Below, in pieces: positions 1 through 6,412 of a stretch of 7,740 bases of DNA (within the stretch, counting starts at the first letter, position 1; every line of letters starts with the position of its first letter). The DNA comes from Candidatus Nanopelagicales bacterium (GTDB taxonomy: Bacteria; Actinomycetota; Actinomycetes; S36-B12; GCA-2699445). Where the stretch lies: NCBI GenBank assembly GCA_029939085.1, contig JAOZTQ010000058.1, positions 1 to 7,740 of the forward strand. The letters run 5' to 3'. Under the pieces are notes generated by a model, which had not been told where the DNA came from, did no database searches, and saw only the letters and a program-made list of their open reading frames with translations. Both the position numbers and the translations under genes were made by a program.

Positions 1-1208
1 ACGAAGACATTGATATCGAGTAGCGAGTTAGTTCCAAGGCGATTGGCGCCATGGACCGAGACGCAAGCGACTTCTCCTGCGGCATAAAGGCCGGGGACGA
101 CGTCGGTGTTGTTAGCTAGCACACGTGTTTCGACGTCAGTTGGAACCCCGCCCATTGCGTAGTGGGCGGTGGGAAAAACGGGCACTAACTCAGTGATGGG
201 ATCAACTCCGAGATACGTGCGCGCAAACTCGGTGATGTCTGGCAGTTTAGTTTCTACTTGCTCTGCGGGTAAGTGGGTCAGATCGAGATACACGTAGTCC
301 TTATCGGGACCGGCGCCGCGCCCTTCCCGAACCTCTTGGACCATCGCTCGCGCCACCATATCTCGGGGCGCTAGATCCTTAATTGTGGGCGCGTACCGCT
401 CCATAAAGCGTTCGCCGCCAGCGTTGCGCAAGATGCCGCCTTCGCCCCGAGCGCCCTCGGTGAGTAGCACTCCGAGTCCGGCTAGTCCGGTGGGGTGGAA
501 CTGATAAAACTCCATGTCTTCTAGTGGTAAGCCGGCACGATAAGCAATTGCCATGCCGTCACCCGTGAGGGTGTGGGCATTCGAAGTAGTTTTGAATACT
601 TTGCCGAAGCCACCCGTGGCAAAAACAATGCTCTTAGCGTGGAAGGTGTGAATCTCGCCGGTGGCTAACTCGTAGGCCACGACTCCAACTGCCCGACCCT
701 CTTCGAGAAGTACATCCAGGACGTACCACTCATCGTAGAACTCAATCCCCTGCTTTATGCAGTTCTGGTAGAGCGTTTGCAGAATCATATGGCCAGTTCG
801 GTCAGCCGCGTAGCATGAGCGACGTACTGCGGCCTCGCCGTGATTCCGGGTGTGACCGCCGAAGCGACGCTGATCGATCCGACCCTCTGGTGTGCGGTTG
901 AATGGCAGCCCCATCTTTTCCAGATCGAGGACGGCGTCGATCGCTTCCTTGCACATCACTTCCGCTGCATCTTGATCGACGAGGTAGTCGCCGCCTTTGA
1001 CAGTGTCGAAGGTGTGCCACTCCCAGTTGTCGTCTTCCACATTGGCTAGCGCTGCACACATGCCACCTTGGGCTGCGCCGGTATGGGATCTGGTGGGATA
1101 CAACTTGGTCAGTACAGCAGTGCGGGCCCGTTGACCGGCTTCAAGGGCGGCGCGCATACCTGCCCCACCAGCACCGACGATTACTACGTCGTATTTATGA
1201 ATCGCCAT
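1..1208 (-). CDS. sdhA: Succinate dehydrogenase flavoprotein subunit SdhA (partial, C-terminus off left edge)
   Basis: Catalytic flavoprotein of respiratory complex II; oxidises succinate to fumarate at the cytoplasmic face of the membrane and passes electrons to the SdhB iron-sulfur subunit. 402 complete codons are visible of a family that usually has about 580-590; the frame is open to base 1. The N-terminus has the dinucleotide fold (VVIVGAGGAGMRAA, residues 8-21). SHTGAAQGG holds His42, the expected covalent FAD attachment site. Expected active-site residues, by motif match to E. coli SdhA, are His238 (FHPTG), Thr250-Glu251 (TEGARGEGG), Arg282 (PRDMVARA), His349 (HYAMGG) and Arg390 (HGANRLGTNS). 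The ATG at 1208 has an excellent Shine-Dalgarno (GGAGG, 7 bases upstream) that touches the sdhD stop, 12 bases away. It is the last visible gene of sdhC-sdhD-sdhA; sdhB should follow to the left. The sequence looks intact, with no frameshift. Identification is very secure; fumarate reductase is less likely because of the sdhC-sdhD partners. Confidence 0.97.
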   Translation of the reverse strand, partial: MAIHKYDVVIVGAGGAGMRAALEAGQRARTAVLTKLYPTRSHTGAAQGGMCAALANVEDDNWEWHTFDTVKGGDYLVDQDAAEVMCKEAIDAVLDLEKMGLPFNRTPEGRIDQRRFGGHTRNHGEAAVRRSCYAADRTGHMILQTLYQNCIKQGIEFYDEWYVLDVLLEEGRAVGVVAYELATGEIHTFHAKSIVFATGGFGKVFKTTSNAHTLTGDGMAIAYRAGLPLEDMEFYQFHPTGLAGLGVLLTEGARGEGGILRNAGGERFMERYAPTIKDLAPRDMVARAMVQEVREGRGAGPDKDYVYLDLTHLPAEQVETKLPDITEFARTYLGVDPITELVPVFPTAHYAMGGVPTDVETRVLANNTDVVPGLYAAGEVACVSVHGANRLGTNSLLDINVF

Positions 1209-1220
1209 CGGTATTCCTCC

Positions 1221-1634
1221 TCAGGTGAGGTTCGGGTCAAAGGTGAAAATTACGAGAGTTCCCAGCAGGATCGTCGCTGCAGATGCGGTGTAGAGGATGC
1301 CTCGCAGCCAAAAGCGAGTCTTACCGCTCTTGGCATAGTCGCCGATGATGACTCGGAGGCCGTTGGTTCCGTGCAGCATGGCCAGCCAAAGCATGGTCAG
1401 ATCCCAGAACTGCCAAAAGGGGCTGCTCCATCGACCTGCTACGAACGCAAAGTTGATGCGCTGTACGCCGCCGTCGAGGATATTCATGATGAATAAGTGG
1501 CCGAGCACGAGGATTATCAGGATCAAACCGGAAGCCCTCATGAAAATCCATGAGTTTTTCTCAAAGTTGACGCCCTGACGACGTCGGGGCGTCGGCCGTG
1601 TGTTGGGCATGGCGAGATCGGGTGTGGCGCTCAT
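1221..1634 (-). CDS. sdhD: Succinate dehydrogenase membrane anchor subunit SdhD
   Basis: Second membrane anchor of complex II; with SdhC it binds haem b and the quinone site and tethers SdhA/SdhB to the membrane. The protein has 137 residues: a basic N-terminus (RPTPRRRQ, 13-20), then three hydrophobic helices at about 31-53, 75-98 and 111-131. The motif HGTNGLRVIIGDY at residues 88-100 gives His88 as the likely haem ligand and Tyr100 as the counterpart of the quinone-site tyrosine of E. coli SdhD; His46 in helix 1 is a further conserved-looking histidine. I chose the ATG at 1634 because its A is also the last base of the sdhC stop (TGATG), implying translational coupling, and GGAGC lies just upstream inside the end of sdhC. 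The frame stays open upstream to an ATG at 1727, but that would run far into sdhC and adds residues unlike the family. sdhA follows after 12 bases. Confidence 0.93.
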   Translation of the reverse strand: MSATPDLAMPNTRPTPRRRQGVNFEKNSWIFMRASGLILIILVLGHLFIMNILDGGVQRINFAFVAGRWSSPFWQFWDLTMLWLAMLHGTNGLRVIIGDYAKSGKTRFWLRGILYTASAATILLGTLVIFTFDPNLT

Positions 1635-2020
1635 CAGGCAGCTCCGAACATTTTCTCGATCGTGTGTTTCGTCATGTAGAAGGTGCCAGGAATCATCACC
1701 ACTAGCCAGATTCCGACGGTCACCCACAACATTTGCCGCTGCAGTCGAGGTCCGCGCTCCCAGAAATCCACGGCCATGACGCGGAGGCCATTAAGCGCAT
1801 GGAAGAGAACCGCCCCAACTAAACCGACTTCCATGAGATTCACGATCGGAGTTTTATAGGTAGCGATGATGGTGTCGTAAGCGTCCGGGGATACGCGTAT
1901 GAGAGCCGTGTCGAGAACGTGGACGTAGAGGAAAAATAGGACTGCTACGCCGGTGATGCGATGGGCCACCCAGGACCACATCGAAACGCCCCCGCGATAC
2001 AGGGTGCCGGTACTGGCCAC
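1634..2020 (-). CDS. sdhC: Succinate dehydrogenase cytochrome b556 subunit SdhC
   Basis: First membrane anchor of complex II, carrying part of the haem b and quinone sites. From a GTG start at 2020 it has 128 residues, close to what I recall for actinobacterial SdhC, and begins MASTGTLYRGGVSMWSWVAHRITG, the usual family opening (TLYRG..MWSWVAHR). Three membrane helices lie at about 18-38, 60-84 and 96-116. Ser16 and Arg21 in SWVAHR fall where quinone-site residues lie in E. coli SdhC; His74 in FHALNGLRVMAVDF is the likely haem ligand. GTG at 2020 is preceded by GGAGG four bases away. The same frame is open to an ATG at 2092 (152 residues), but that start has no Shine-Dalgarno and adds 24 residues not typical of the family, so I treat it as the less likely start. 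It is the first gene of the sdh operon and its stop overlaps the sdhD start by one base. Confidence 0.92.
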   Translation of the reverse strand: MASTGTLYRGGVSMWSWVAHRITGVAVLFFLYVHVLDTALIRVSPDAYDTIIATYKTPIVNLMEVGLVGAVLFHALNGLRVMAVDFWERGPRLQRQMLWVTVGIWLVVMIPGTFYMTKHTIEKMFGAA

Positions 2021-2085
2021 GGATCCTCCGATCAGGCTAAAAGGCAGGGCCTGGAACGGATCGTGGTGAGTCCCAACCAGGCCTT

Positions 2086-2096
2086 CCTCCATCGTA
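2086..2096 (-). promoter_or_regulatory. Weak candidate -10 box for the sdh operon
   Basis: Read on the minus strand, TACGAT (2096-2091) fits the actinobacterial TAnnnT -10 pattern and would start transcription near 2084, leaving a leader of about 64 bases to the GTG start of sdhC. No good -35 box is visible at the right distance. If real, it would exclude the upstream ATG at 2092 as the sdhC start. This is one short motif in a long region, so the call is weak. Confidence 0.22.
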
Positions 2097-2136
2097 GTCG
2101 TCGATGCGGTAAGCGAAAGTCGACCCCCTCAGCAAA

Positions 2137-2191
2137 GGTCAGATCACCGCAGTTGCCTACGAATTCCGTAGGAAAACAAGGTGAACTGATC
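2137..2191. repeat. Imperfect inverted repeat with a central palindrome (hairpin or operator)
   Basis: GGTCAGATCACC (2137-2148) pairs with GGTGAACTGATC (2180-2191): ten Watson-Crick pairs, one G-U (as plus-strand RNA) and one A-A mismatch. After a symmetric 7-by-7 internal loop comes a second stem, CCTACG (2156-2161) with CGTAGG (2167-2172), around the loop AATTC. As DNA the centre is a near-palindrome, CCTACGAATTCCGTAGG, a plausible dimeric regulator site. An outer 8-base inverted repeat, GTAAGCGA (2109-2116) and TCGCTTAC (2190-2197), encloses it and would compete for bases 2190-2191. It lies upstream of sdhC and of the TTGACA box. The sequence does not show whether it acts as RNA in the sdh leader or as a protein-binding site. 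Confidence 0.55.
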
Positions 2192-2230
2192 GCTTACGTC
2201 CTTCAATGTCCGACGGGGGGAGCTATTCAG

Positions 2231-2259
2231 TTGACAGTCGTCGCGGTCTGCCCCAAACT
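2231..2259 (+). promoter_or_regulatory. Candidate promoter for the structured leader and mut operon
   Basis: A perfect -35 hexamer TTGACA (2231-2236) is followed after 17 bases by CAAACT (2254-2259), a poor -10 that keeps only three consensus positions (A, A and the final T). The predicted start is about 2265-2266. That coincides with the first base of the large foldable element, which is the main reason to take the promoter seriously despite the weak -10. Confidence 0.4.
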
Positions 2260-2264
2260 AAGAC

Positions 2265-2398
2265 TGATCACCGCGAATGCTGTGAAGATACGTGGCTTCC
2301 TCCCACCGCCGGCCGACGTATCCCTGGCAGGGTCGACAGGTCCTAGTGAGCGCCGCACGAAGGGACCTCCCCTGATGCAATGGCATTCGCGGTGATTG
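2265..2398 (+). ncRNA. Candidate structured leader RNA upstream of mutA (unknown class)
   Basis: Bases 2265-2283 pair with 2380-2398 in an uninterrupted 19-pair helix: a 14-base perfect core (ATCACCGCGAATGC, 2267-2280, with 2383-2396), one further A-U pair, and four G-U pairs at the helix ends. Enclosed are a hairpin GATACGT (2287-2293) with ACGTATC (2316-2322), extended past one bulge by GGC (2294-2296) with GCC (2312-2314); a mini-hairpin CCCT-GGC-AGGG (2322-2332), sharing base 2322; and an arm AGGTCC (2338-2343) with GGACCT (2363-2368), topped by GTG/CAC (2346-2348 with 2356-2358). All four non-standard pairs would be A-C mismatches on the other strand, so the fold favours plus-strand RNA, the mutA direction. 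No cobalamin B12 box, SRP RNA core or other class that I know is recognisable. No U-tract terminator follows, so a read-through leader is more likely than a free small RNA. Confidence 0.5.
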
Positions 2399-2415
2399 CT
2401 TATCTGGAGATGTTG

Positions 2416-2442
2416 ATGACTCCGCATGCGCCACCCCAGTAA
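2416..2442 (+). other. Possible 8-codon upstream ORF before mutA
   Basis: ATG at 2416 follows GGAG (2406-2409) with ideal 6-base spacing and encodes MTPHAPPQ before TAA, 20 bases ahead of mutA. A second in-frame ATG at 2410 abuts the GGAG too closely to use it. The Pro-Pro-Gln-stop ending could slow ribosomes. It would only be translated from a transcript starting upstream, such as the candidate leader. Such short ORFs arise easily by chance, so this is a suggestion only. Confidence 0.2.
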
Positions 2443-2450
2443 GGGCTCTC

Positions 2451-2456
2451 TATCCT
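2451..2456 (+). promoter_or_regulatory. Candidate -10 box giving a leaderless mutA transcript
   Basis: TATCCT lies six bases before the mutA ATG, so transcription would begin at or next to the A of ATG (2463). Leaderless mRNAs are common in actinobacteria. The alternative, a Shine-Dalgarno read as GAGG (2457-2460), sits only two bases from ATG, which is too close for normal initiation. No -35 consensus is seen at 16-18 bases. Confidence 0.4.
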
Positions 2457-2462
2457 GAGGGA

Positions 2463-4253
2463 ATGATCGAATCCCTCTCCTTGGCGCAGGACTTCCCGTC
2501 AGTCAGTCGTGAGGATTGGCGTCAGCTAGCTGCCGCTGCCCTGGCCAGATCACGCGGCGAAGTCGCACCGGAAGATGTCGAACGACTTTTGGCAGCTGCT
2601 ACACCGGACGGGTTTTCGATTCGGCCGCTATATACCTCAGCGGATCTCGGCAGAGATCTAGAGAGCGCTCCACCCGCCTACGGTGACCGTCGCCGCGGAA
2701 CTGCACCGGCAACTGGTAGCGCGTGGTCAGTGCGGGAGCGGCTCTGGGTCGGTGGCGGACCGCAGCAAGATCCAGATGCTGTTACCGATGCGCTCCGGAA
2801 TGATGTCGCAAGTCTGTGGCTAACCGTTGTGGATCACCAAGCATTACCCGAGTATTTAGGCAACATCGAGCTTGCCGAGACCCCAGTTGTGATTGAAGGC
2901 TTTGCATCGAGTCGAGAGTGTGCGCAGATACTGCTGAGCCAGTTACCCAGCTCAGGAGTTGCGGCTGGCACTTCACTTGGTTTGGATCCAGTTGGCTGGG
3001 CTGCCGCGAGCGGAGAACAGGTCAATATCGCGGGTGATATCGACTTGGCGACTCGTGCTCATGAGCGAGGCGTGCGAGCGTTCACCATTGACAGTTCGAT
3101 TTACCACGAGGCAGGTGCTTCACCGGCTCAAGAGTTAGCGCTGACGACGGCGGCTGGGCTCTCGGTGCTTCGGGAGTTAGAGACTGCGGGTTGGGATCCA
3201 GCGGACGCTGCTGACGCAATCGAGTTTCGTTGGGTGGTCACTGACGAGCAGTTCACTTCGATAGCTAAGTTGCGGGCCGCGCGACTTTTGTGGTCCCGCA
3301 TCTTGCGCCTCGCCAACGTCGACAACACTGGGCAAAGTCAACACGCAGTCAGTTCGGTTGCCATGCTGAGCGCAAGAGATCCGTGGGTAAATCTGATTCG
3401 TAACTGCGTTGCTGCGTTTGCCGGTGCAGTCGGCGGGGCGGAGTCCTTGACAGTTGAGCCACATACGCTGGCTGTCGGTAATGCCGATGACTTTGCGCAG
3501 CGCATGTCGCGCAATACGCAGCATCTGTTGCTGGGTGAATCAAATATTGGATTTGTAGCGGACCCCGCGGGTGGGTCTTACTTTGTGGAACAACTCACTA
3601 CGGAGCTTTCCGAAAGTGCCTGGGTTCAACTGCAATCACTCGATGCTTCTGGCGGCATTGTTGAAGGTTTGTCCTCGGGCGCAATCGCTCAGCAGTTGTC
3701 GGATACATGGCACGAGCGATCGGCTCAGATAGCGAATCGTCGGGAAGCGATAACCGGAGTATCGGAATTTCCTGATCGGATTCGAGAGAAGAATATGGAA
3801 CAGCCATGGGTCCGTCCCGGTGGCGGACTTCCGCAGCATCGAATCGCCGAACGATACGAAGAGTTGCGAGACCGCGCGGACGCCGCCGGAGATCCACAAG
3901 TCACCCTGTTAACGATTGGTTCACTAGCCAGCTACGGCAGCCGAGAGGCTTTTGCCGCCAACCTTTTTGCAGCAGGGGGAATCCAAACCCAATCGATAGC
4001 TGCCAGTGCCGAGTCCGAACTCTCGGTGTCACAAGTGGTTTGTCTCGTCGGCGCTGACTCAGATTACGCATCGGAAGCGGCCGATGCCGCCCGAAGAGCT
4101 CGTCAGGCGGGAGCCAAGCGAGTCTTGTTGGCGGGTAAGCCGGGAGAACGAGCCGAGAGCGATCGAGAGGCCGGCGTAGACGGTTACATTTACCTAGGTT
4201 GTGATGCCGTCAGTGTCTTGGAACAGTCGCTATCAGATTTGGGGGTGGCGTGA
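2463..4253 (+). CDS. mutA: Methylmalonyl-CoA mutase small (beta) subunit MutA
   Basis: Non-catalytic partner of MutB in the cytosolic heterodimeric mutase. 596 residues, somewhat shorter than Propionibacterium MutA (about 638). It opens with LSLAQDFPSVSREDW, then GFSIRPLYTSADL (50-62), the family's N-terminal signature, followed by a barrel domain paralogous to MutB (shared AKLRAARLLW and GGSYFVE) and a C-terminal cobalamin-like domain from about residue 480. In that domain the DxHxxG cobalamin motif is missing: the aligned stretch reads IGSLASYGSREAF, without the ligand histidine, as expected for MutA. The barrel also lacks the catalytic YHMQEAG motif found in MutB. ATG at 2463 is the only good start, because the family-conserved sequence begins within a few residues, although it has no well-spaced Shine-Dalgarno. 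Its TGA overlaps the mutB ATG, indicating coupled translation that would suit a 1:1 dimer. It is first in mutA-mutB-meaB. Confidence 0.95.
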   Translation: MIESLSLAQDFPSVSREDWRQLAAAALARSRGEVAPEDVERLLAAATPDGFSIRPLYTSADLGRDLESAPPAYGDRRRGTAPATGSAWSVRERLWVGGGPQQDPDAVTDALRNDVASLWLTVVDHQALPEYLGNIELAETPVVIEGFASSRECAQILLSQLPSSGVAAGTSLGLDPVGWAAASGEQVNIAGDIDLATRAHERGVRAFTIDSSIYHEAGASPAQELALTTAAGLSVLRELETAGWDPADAADAIEFRWVVTDEQFTSIAKLRAARLLWSRILRLANVDNTGQSQHAVSSVAMLSARDPWVNLIRNCVAAFAGAVGGAESLTVEPHTLAVGNADDFAQRMSRNTQHLLLGESNIGFVADPAGGSYFVEQLTTELSESAWVQLQSLDASGGIVEGLSSGAIAQQLSDTWHERSAQIANRREAITGVSEFPDRIREKNMEQPWVRPGGGLPQHRIAERYEELRDRADAAGDPQVTLLTIGSLASYGSREAFAANLFAAGGIQTQSIAASAESELSVSQVVCLVGADSDYASEAADAARRARQAGAKRVLLAGKPGERAESDREAGVDGYIYLGCDAVSVLEQSLSDLGVA

Positions 4254-6412
4254 TGAGTAAGTTTGGCAGCCTCACCGGAGTCGATTTATGGGACAACGCA
4301 ACAACCACGTCGGCGGCAGCAACCGACCCGGTCGTTATGACGACACCCGAGGGAATTGATGTTCGTAGCCTCTACTCGCAGTCTGACCTTGCAGGTTTAG
4401 ATTTCCTGGAAACCTATCCTGGTGCTGCTCCGTTCCTACGTGGCCCGTATCCGACTATGTACACATCCCAGCCGTGGACCGTACGCCAGTATGCGGGGTT
4501 CTCAACTGCGGAGGAATCAAACGCCTTTTACCGTCGCAATCTTGCTGCCGGTCAAAAGGGATTGTCGGTGGCTTTTGATTTAGCGACCCACCGTGGCTAT
4601 GACAGCGATCACCCCAGGGTCGTCGGCGACGTGGGCATGGCTGGTGTAGCCATTGATTCGATATTGGACATGCAAACTTTGTTCGACGGTATCCCGTTAG
4701 ACCGCATGAGTGTCTCGATGACTATGAACGGTGCAGTTCTGCCCATCATGGCGCTTTATATCGTGGCCGGCGAAGAACAGGGAGTACCAACCGAAAAACT
4801 GACCGGGACCATTCAGAACGACATCTTGAAAGAGTTCATGGTCAGGAATACGTATATCTACCCTCCGGCACCGAGTATGCGAATAATCTCCGATATTTTC
4901 GCCTATACATCGACCCGGATGCCGCGATTCAACTCCATTTCCATCTCCGGTTACCACATGCAGGAGGCAGGGGCCACAGCAGATTTAGAACTGGGCTACA
5001 CACTCGCTGATGGTGTCGAATACATTCGGGCTGGGCTGGAAGCAGGATTAGATATCGACAGTTTCGCCCCGCGTCTGTCATTTTTCTGGGCCGTGGGCAT
5101 GGACTTCTTCATGGAAGTCGCTAAGTTACGGGCCGCTCGATTGCTCTGGGCCAAGTTAGTCAATCAATTTGAACCGAAGAAAGAAAAATCGCTGTCACTT
5201 CGAACGCACTGCCAGACCTCGGGTTGGTCTTTGACCGCGCAAGATGTTTTCAACAATGTAATGCGGACAACCGTTGAGGCTATGGCAGCTACACAAGGGC
5301 ATACTCAGTCACTTCACACCAACGCACTCGATGAGGCGTTAGCGCTGCCAACTGATTTCTCGGCCAGGATTGCCCGAAATACCCAGCTACTTTTGCAGCA
5401 GGAATCGGGAACTACCCAAGTTATCGATCCATGGGGTGGGTCCTACTTTGTGGAACGCCTTACGCATGACCTTGCTCATCGAGCTTGGCAACACATCGAT
5501 GAAGTGGAGCAAGCCGGCGGCATGGCGCGGGCCATCGATCAAGGTCTGCCAAAGATGCGAATCGAGGAAGCAGCCGCTCGGACCCAAGCTCGGATCGATG
5601 CGGGACTCCAGACTTTAGTTGGCGTCAATCGCTACCAGCCTGAGACTGACAGGCCAGTTGACGTACTCAAGGTAGACAACACCGCAGTTCGTCAGGCTCA
5701 GCTCGACAAACTGGAAAGGTTGCGAGCCGACCGTGACTCGGAAGCCGTGGAGTCGGCACTCAATGCCATCACCAAGGCGGCAGAGGCAGCGAATGCGGGC
5801 ACGCGCAGTAGTTCGTTGGACGATAATTTGTTGGCGCTTGCCGTTGATGCGGCGCGTGCTCGAGCCACAGTGGGAGAAATCTCAGAAGCTATGGAAAAGG
5901 TTTACGGTCGACATCGAGCCGTGATTCGCACAATTTCTGGCGTCTACTCCGAGGAGGCAGGACAAGTGTCCAGCATCAATGCGGCCCGAGCAGCGACCGA
6001 TAAGTTCGCGGAGGACCACGGACGTCGTCCTCGAATCTTGGTCGCTAAAGTCGGGCAAGATGGACACGACCGGGGACAAAAAGTCATTGCGACAGCTTTT
6101 GCCGACCTAGGTTTCGACGTGGACGTCGGGCCGCTATTCGCTACTCCCGATGAAGTAGCTCGCCAAGCAGTTGAGGCAGATGTCCACCTGGTCGGGGTTT
6201 CATCGCTTGCTGCGGGACACCTGACGCTCGTCCCAGAGCTACGCAGCGCACTTGACGCAGCAGGAAGACCAGAGATCAAGATCGTTGTTGGCGGAGTCAT
6301 TCCTCCTGACGATTTCGACCAGTTGAAGAAATCAGGTGCAGCTGCAATCTTCCCGCCAGGTACAGTCATCGCTGAAGCTGCATTAGAGCTACTGGACGAT
6401 CTCAACGGATGA
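4253..6412 (+). CDS. mutB: Methylmalonyl-CoA mutase large (alpha) catalytic subunit MutB
   Basis: Adenosylcobalamin-dependent enzyme that interconverts (R)-methylmalonyl-CoA and succinyl-CoA by a radical rearrangement. 719 residues from ATG 4253, close to Propionibacterium MutB (728). The substrate barrel covers about residues 60-540, with Tyr80 (RQYAGF), Arg198 (FMVRNTYIYPP) and His235 (SGYHMQEAG), which match Tyr89, Arg207 and His244 of the Propionibacterium enzyme. The C-terminal cobalamin domain has DGHDRG at 603-608, with His605 as the cobalt ligand, followed by GVSSLAAGH and the GGVIP segment. This is the methylmalonyl form, not isobutyryl-CoA mutase, because Tyr80 and the surrounding YAGFSTAEESN are retained. 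ATG 4253 is preceded by GGGGG at 7-base spacing and shares its A with the mutA stop; a GTG directly before it (4250) is a possible alternative start adding one residue. Its own TGA overlaps the meaB ATG by four bases. Intact, with nothing missing. Confidence 0.97.
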   Translation: MSKFGSLTGVDLWDNATTTSAAATDPVVMTTPEGIDVRSLYSQSDLAGLDFLETYPGAAPFLRGPYPTMYTSQPWTVRQYAGFSTAEESNAFYRRNLAAGQKGLSVAFDLATHRGYDSDHPRVVGDVGMAGVAIDSILDMQTLFDGIPLDRMSVSMTMNGAVLPIMALYIVAGEEQGVPTEKLTGTIQNDILKEFMVRNTYIYPPAPSMRIISDIFAYTSTRMPRFNSISISGYHMQEAGATADLELGYTLADGVEYIRAGLEAGLDIDSFAPRLSFFWAVGMDFFMEVAKLRAARLLWAKLVNQFEPKKEKSLSLRTHCQTSGWSLTAQDVFNNVMRTTVEAMAATQGHTQSLHTNALDEALALPTDFSARIARNTQLLLQQESGTTQVIDPWGGSYFVERLTHDLAHRAWQHIDEVEQAGGMARAIDQGLPKMRIEEAAARTQARIDAGLQTLVGVNRYQPETDRPVDVLKVDNTAVRQAQLDKLERLRADRDSEAVESALNAITKAAEAANAGTRSSSLDDNLLALAVDAARARATVGEISEAMEKVYGRHRAVIRTISGVYSEEAGQVSSINAARAATDKFAEDHGRRPRILVAKVGQDGHDRGQKVIATAFADLGFDVDVGPLFATPDEVARQAVEADVHLVGVSSLAAGHLTLVPELRSALDAAGRPEIKIVVGGVIPPDDFDQLKKSGAAAIFPPGTVIAEAALELLDDLNG

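Larger units (their letters stand above)
2021..2462. other. Divergent intergenic region between sdhC and mutA
   Basis: This stretch of about 440 bases separates two divergent operons and should hold promoters for both. I see no credible full-size protein gene: the open frames in it have no ribosome site and no family resemblance. It holds a hairpin or palindrome element (2137-2191), a 9-base repeat GATCACCGC present twice (2142-2150 and 2266-2274), a TTGACA box (2231), a large nested inverted-repeat element (2265-2398), a possible 8-codon ORF (2416-2442) and a TATCCT box immediately before mutA. These are listed separately. Confidence 0.8.

Noticed and set aside
1961..2395. Plus-strand open frame of 144 codons across the sdhC 5' end and intergenic region
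   Set aside because: It lies antisense to the sdhC start, has no ribosome site, no recognisable domain and a composition typical of a shadow frame, and it overlaps the inverted-repeat elements.
2267..2396. Miniature transposable element with 14-base terminal inverted repeats
   Set aside because: No flanking target-site duplication is seen, and the helix extends through G-U pairs on both sides of the 14-base core, which fits an RNA stem and not transposon ends.
2265..2398. Cobalamin riboswitch
   Set aside because: A natural expectation upstream of a B12-dependent mutase, but I find no B12 box and no GCCACTG-like core on either strand, and the element is shorter than the usual class.
2265..2398. 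Signal recognition particle RNA or 6S RNA
   Set aside because: The conserved SRP core (GGAAGGAAGC-like) is missing, and the multi-arm shape does not match the long single rod of 6S RNA.
2227..2427. Minus-strand open frame of 66 codons in the intergenic region
   Set aside because: No Shine-Dalgarno, no family resemblance; it exactly covers the palindromic element, whose base pairing explains the sequence better than a protein would.
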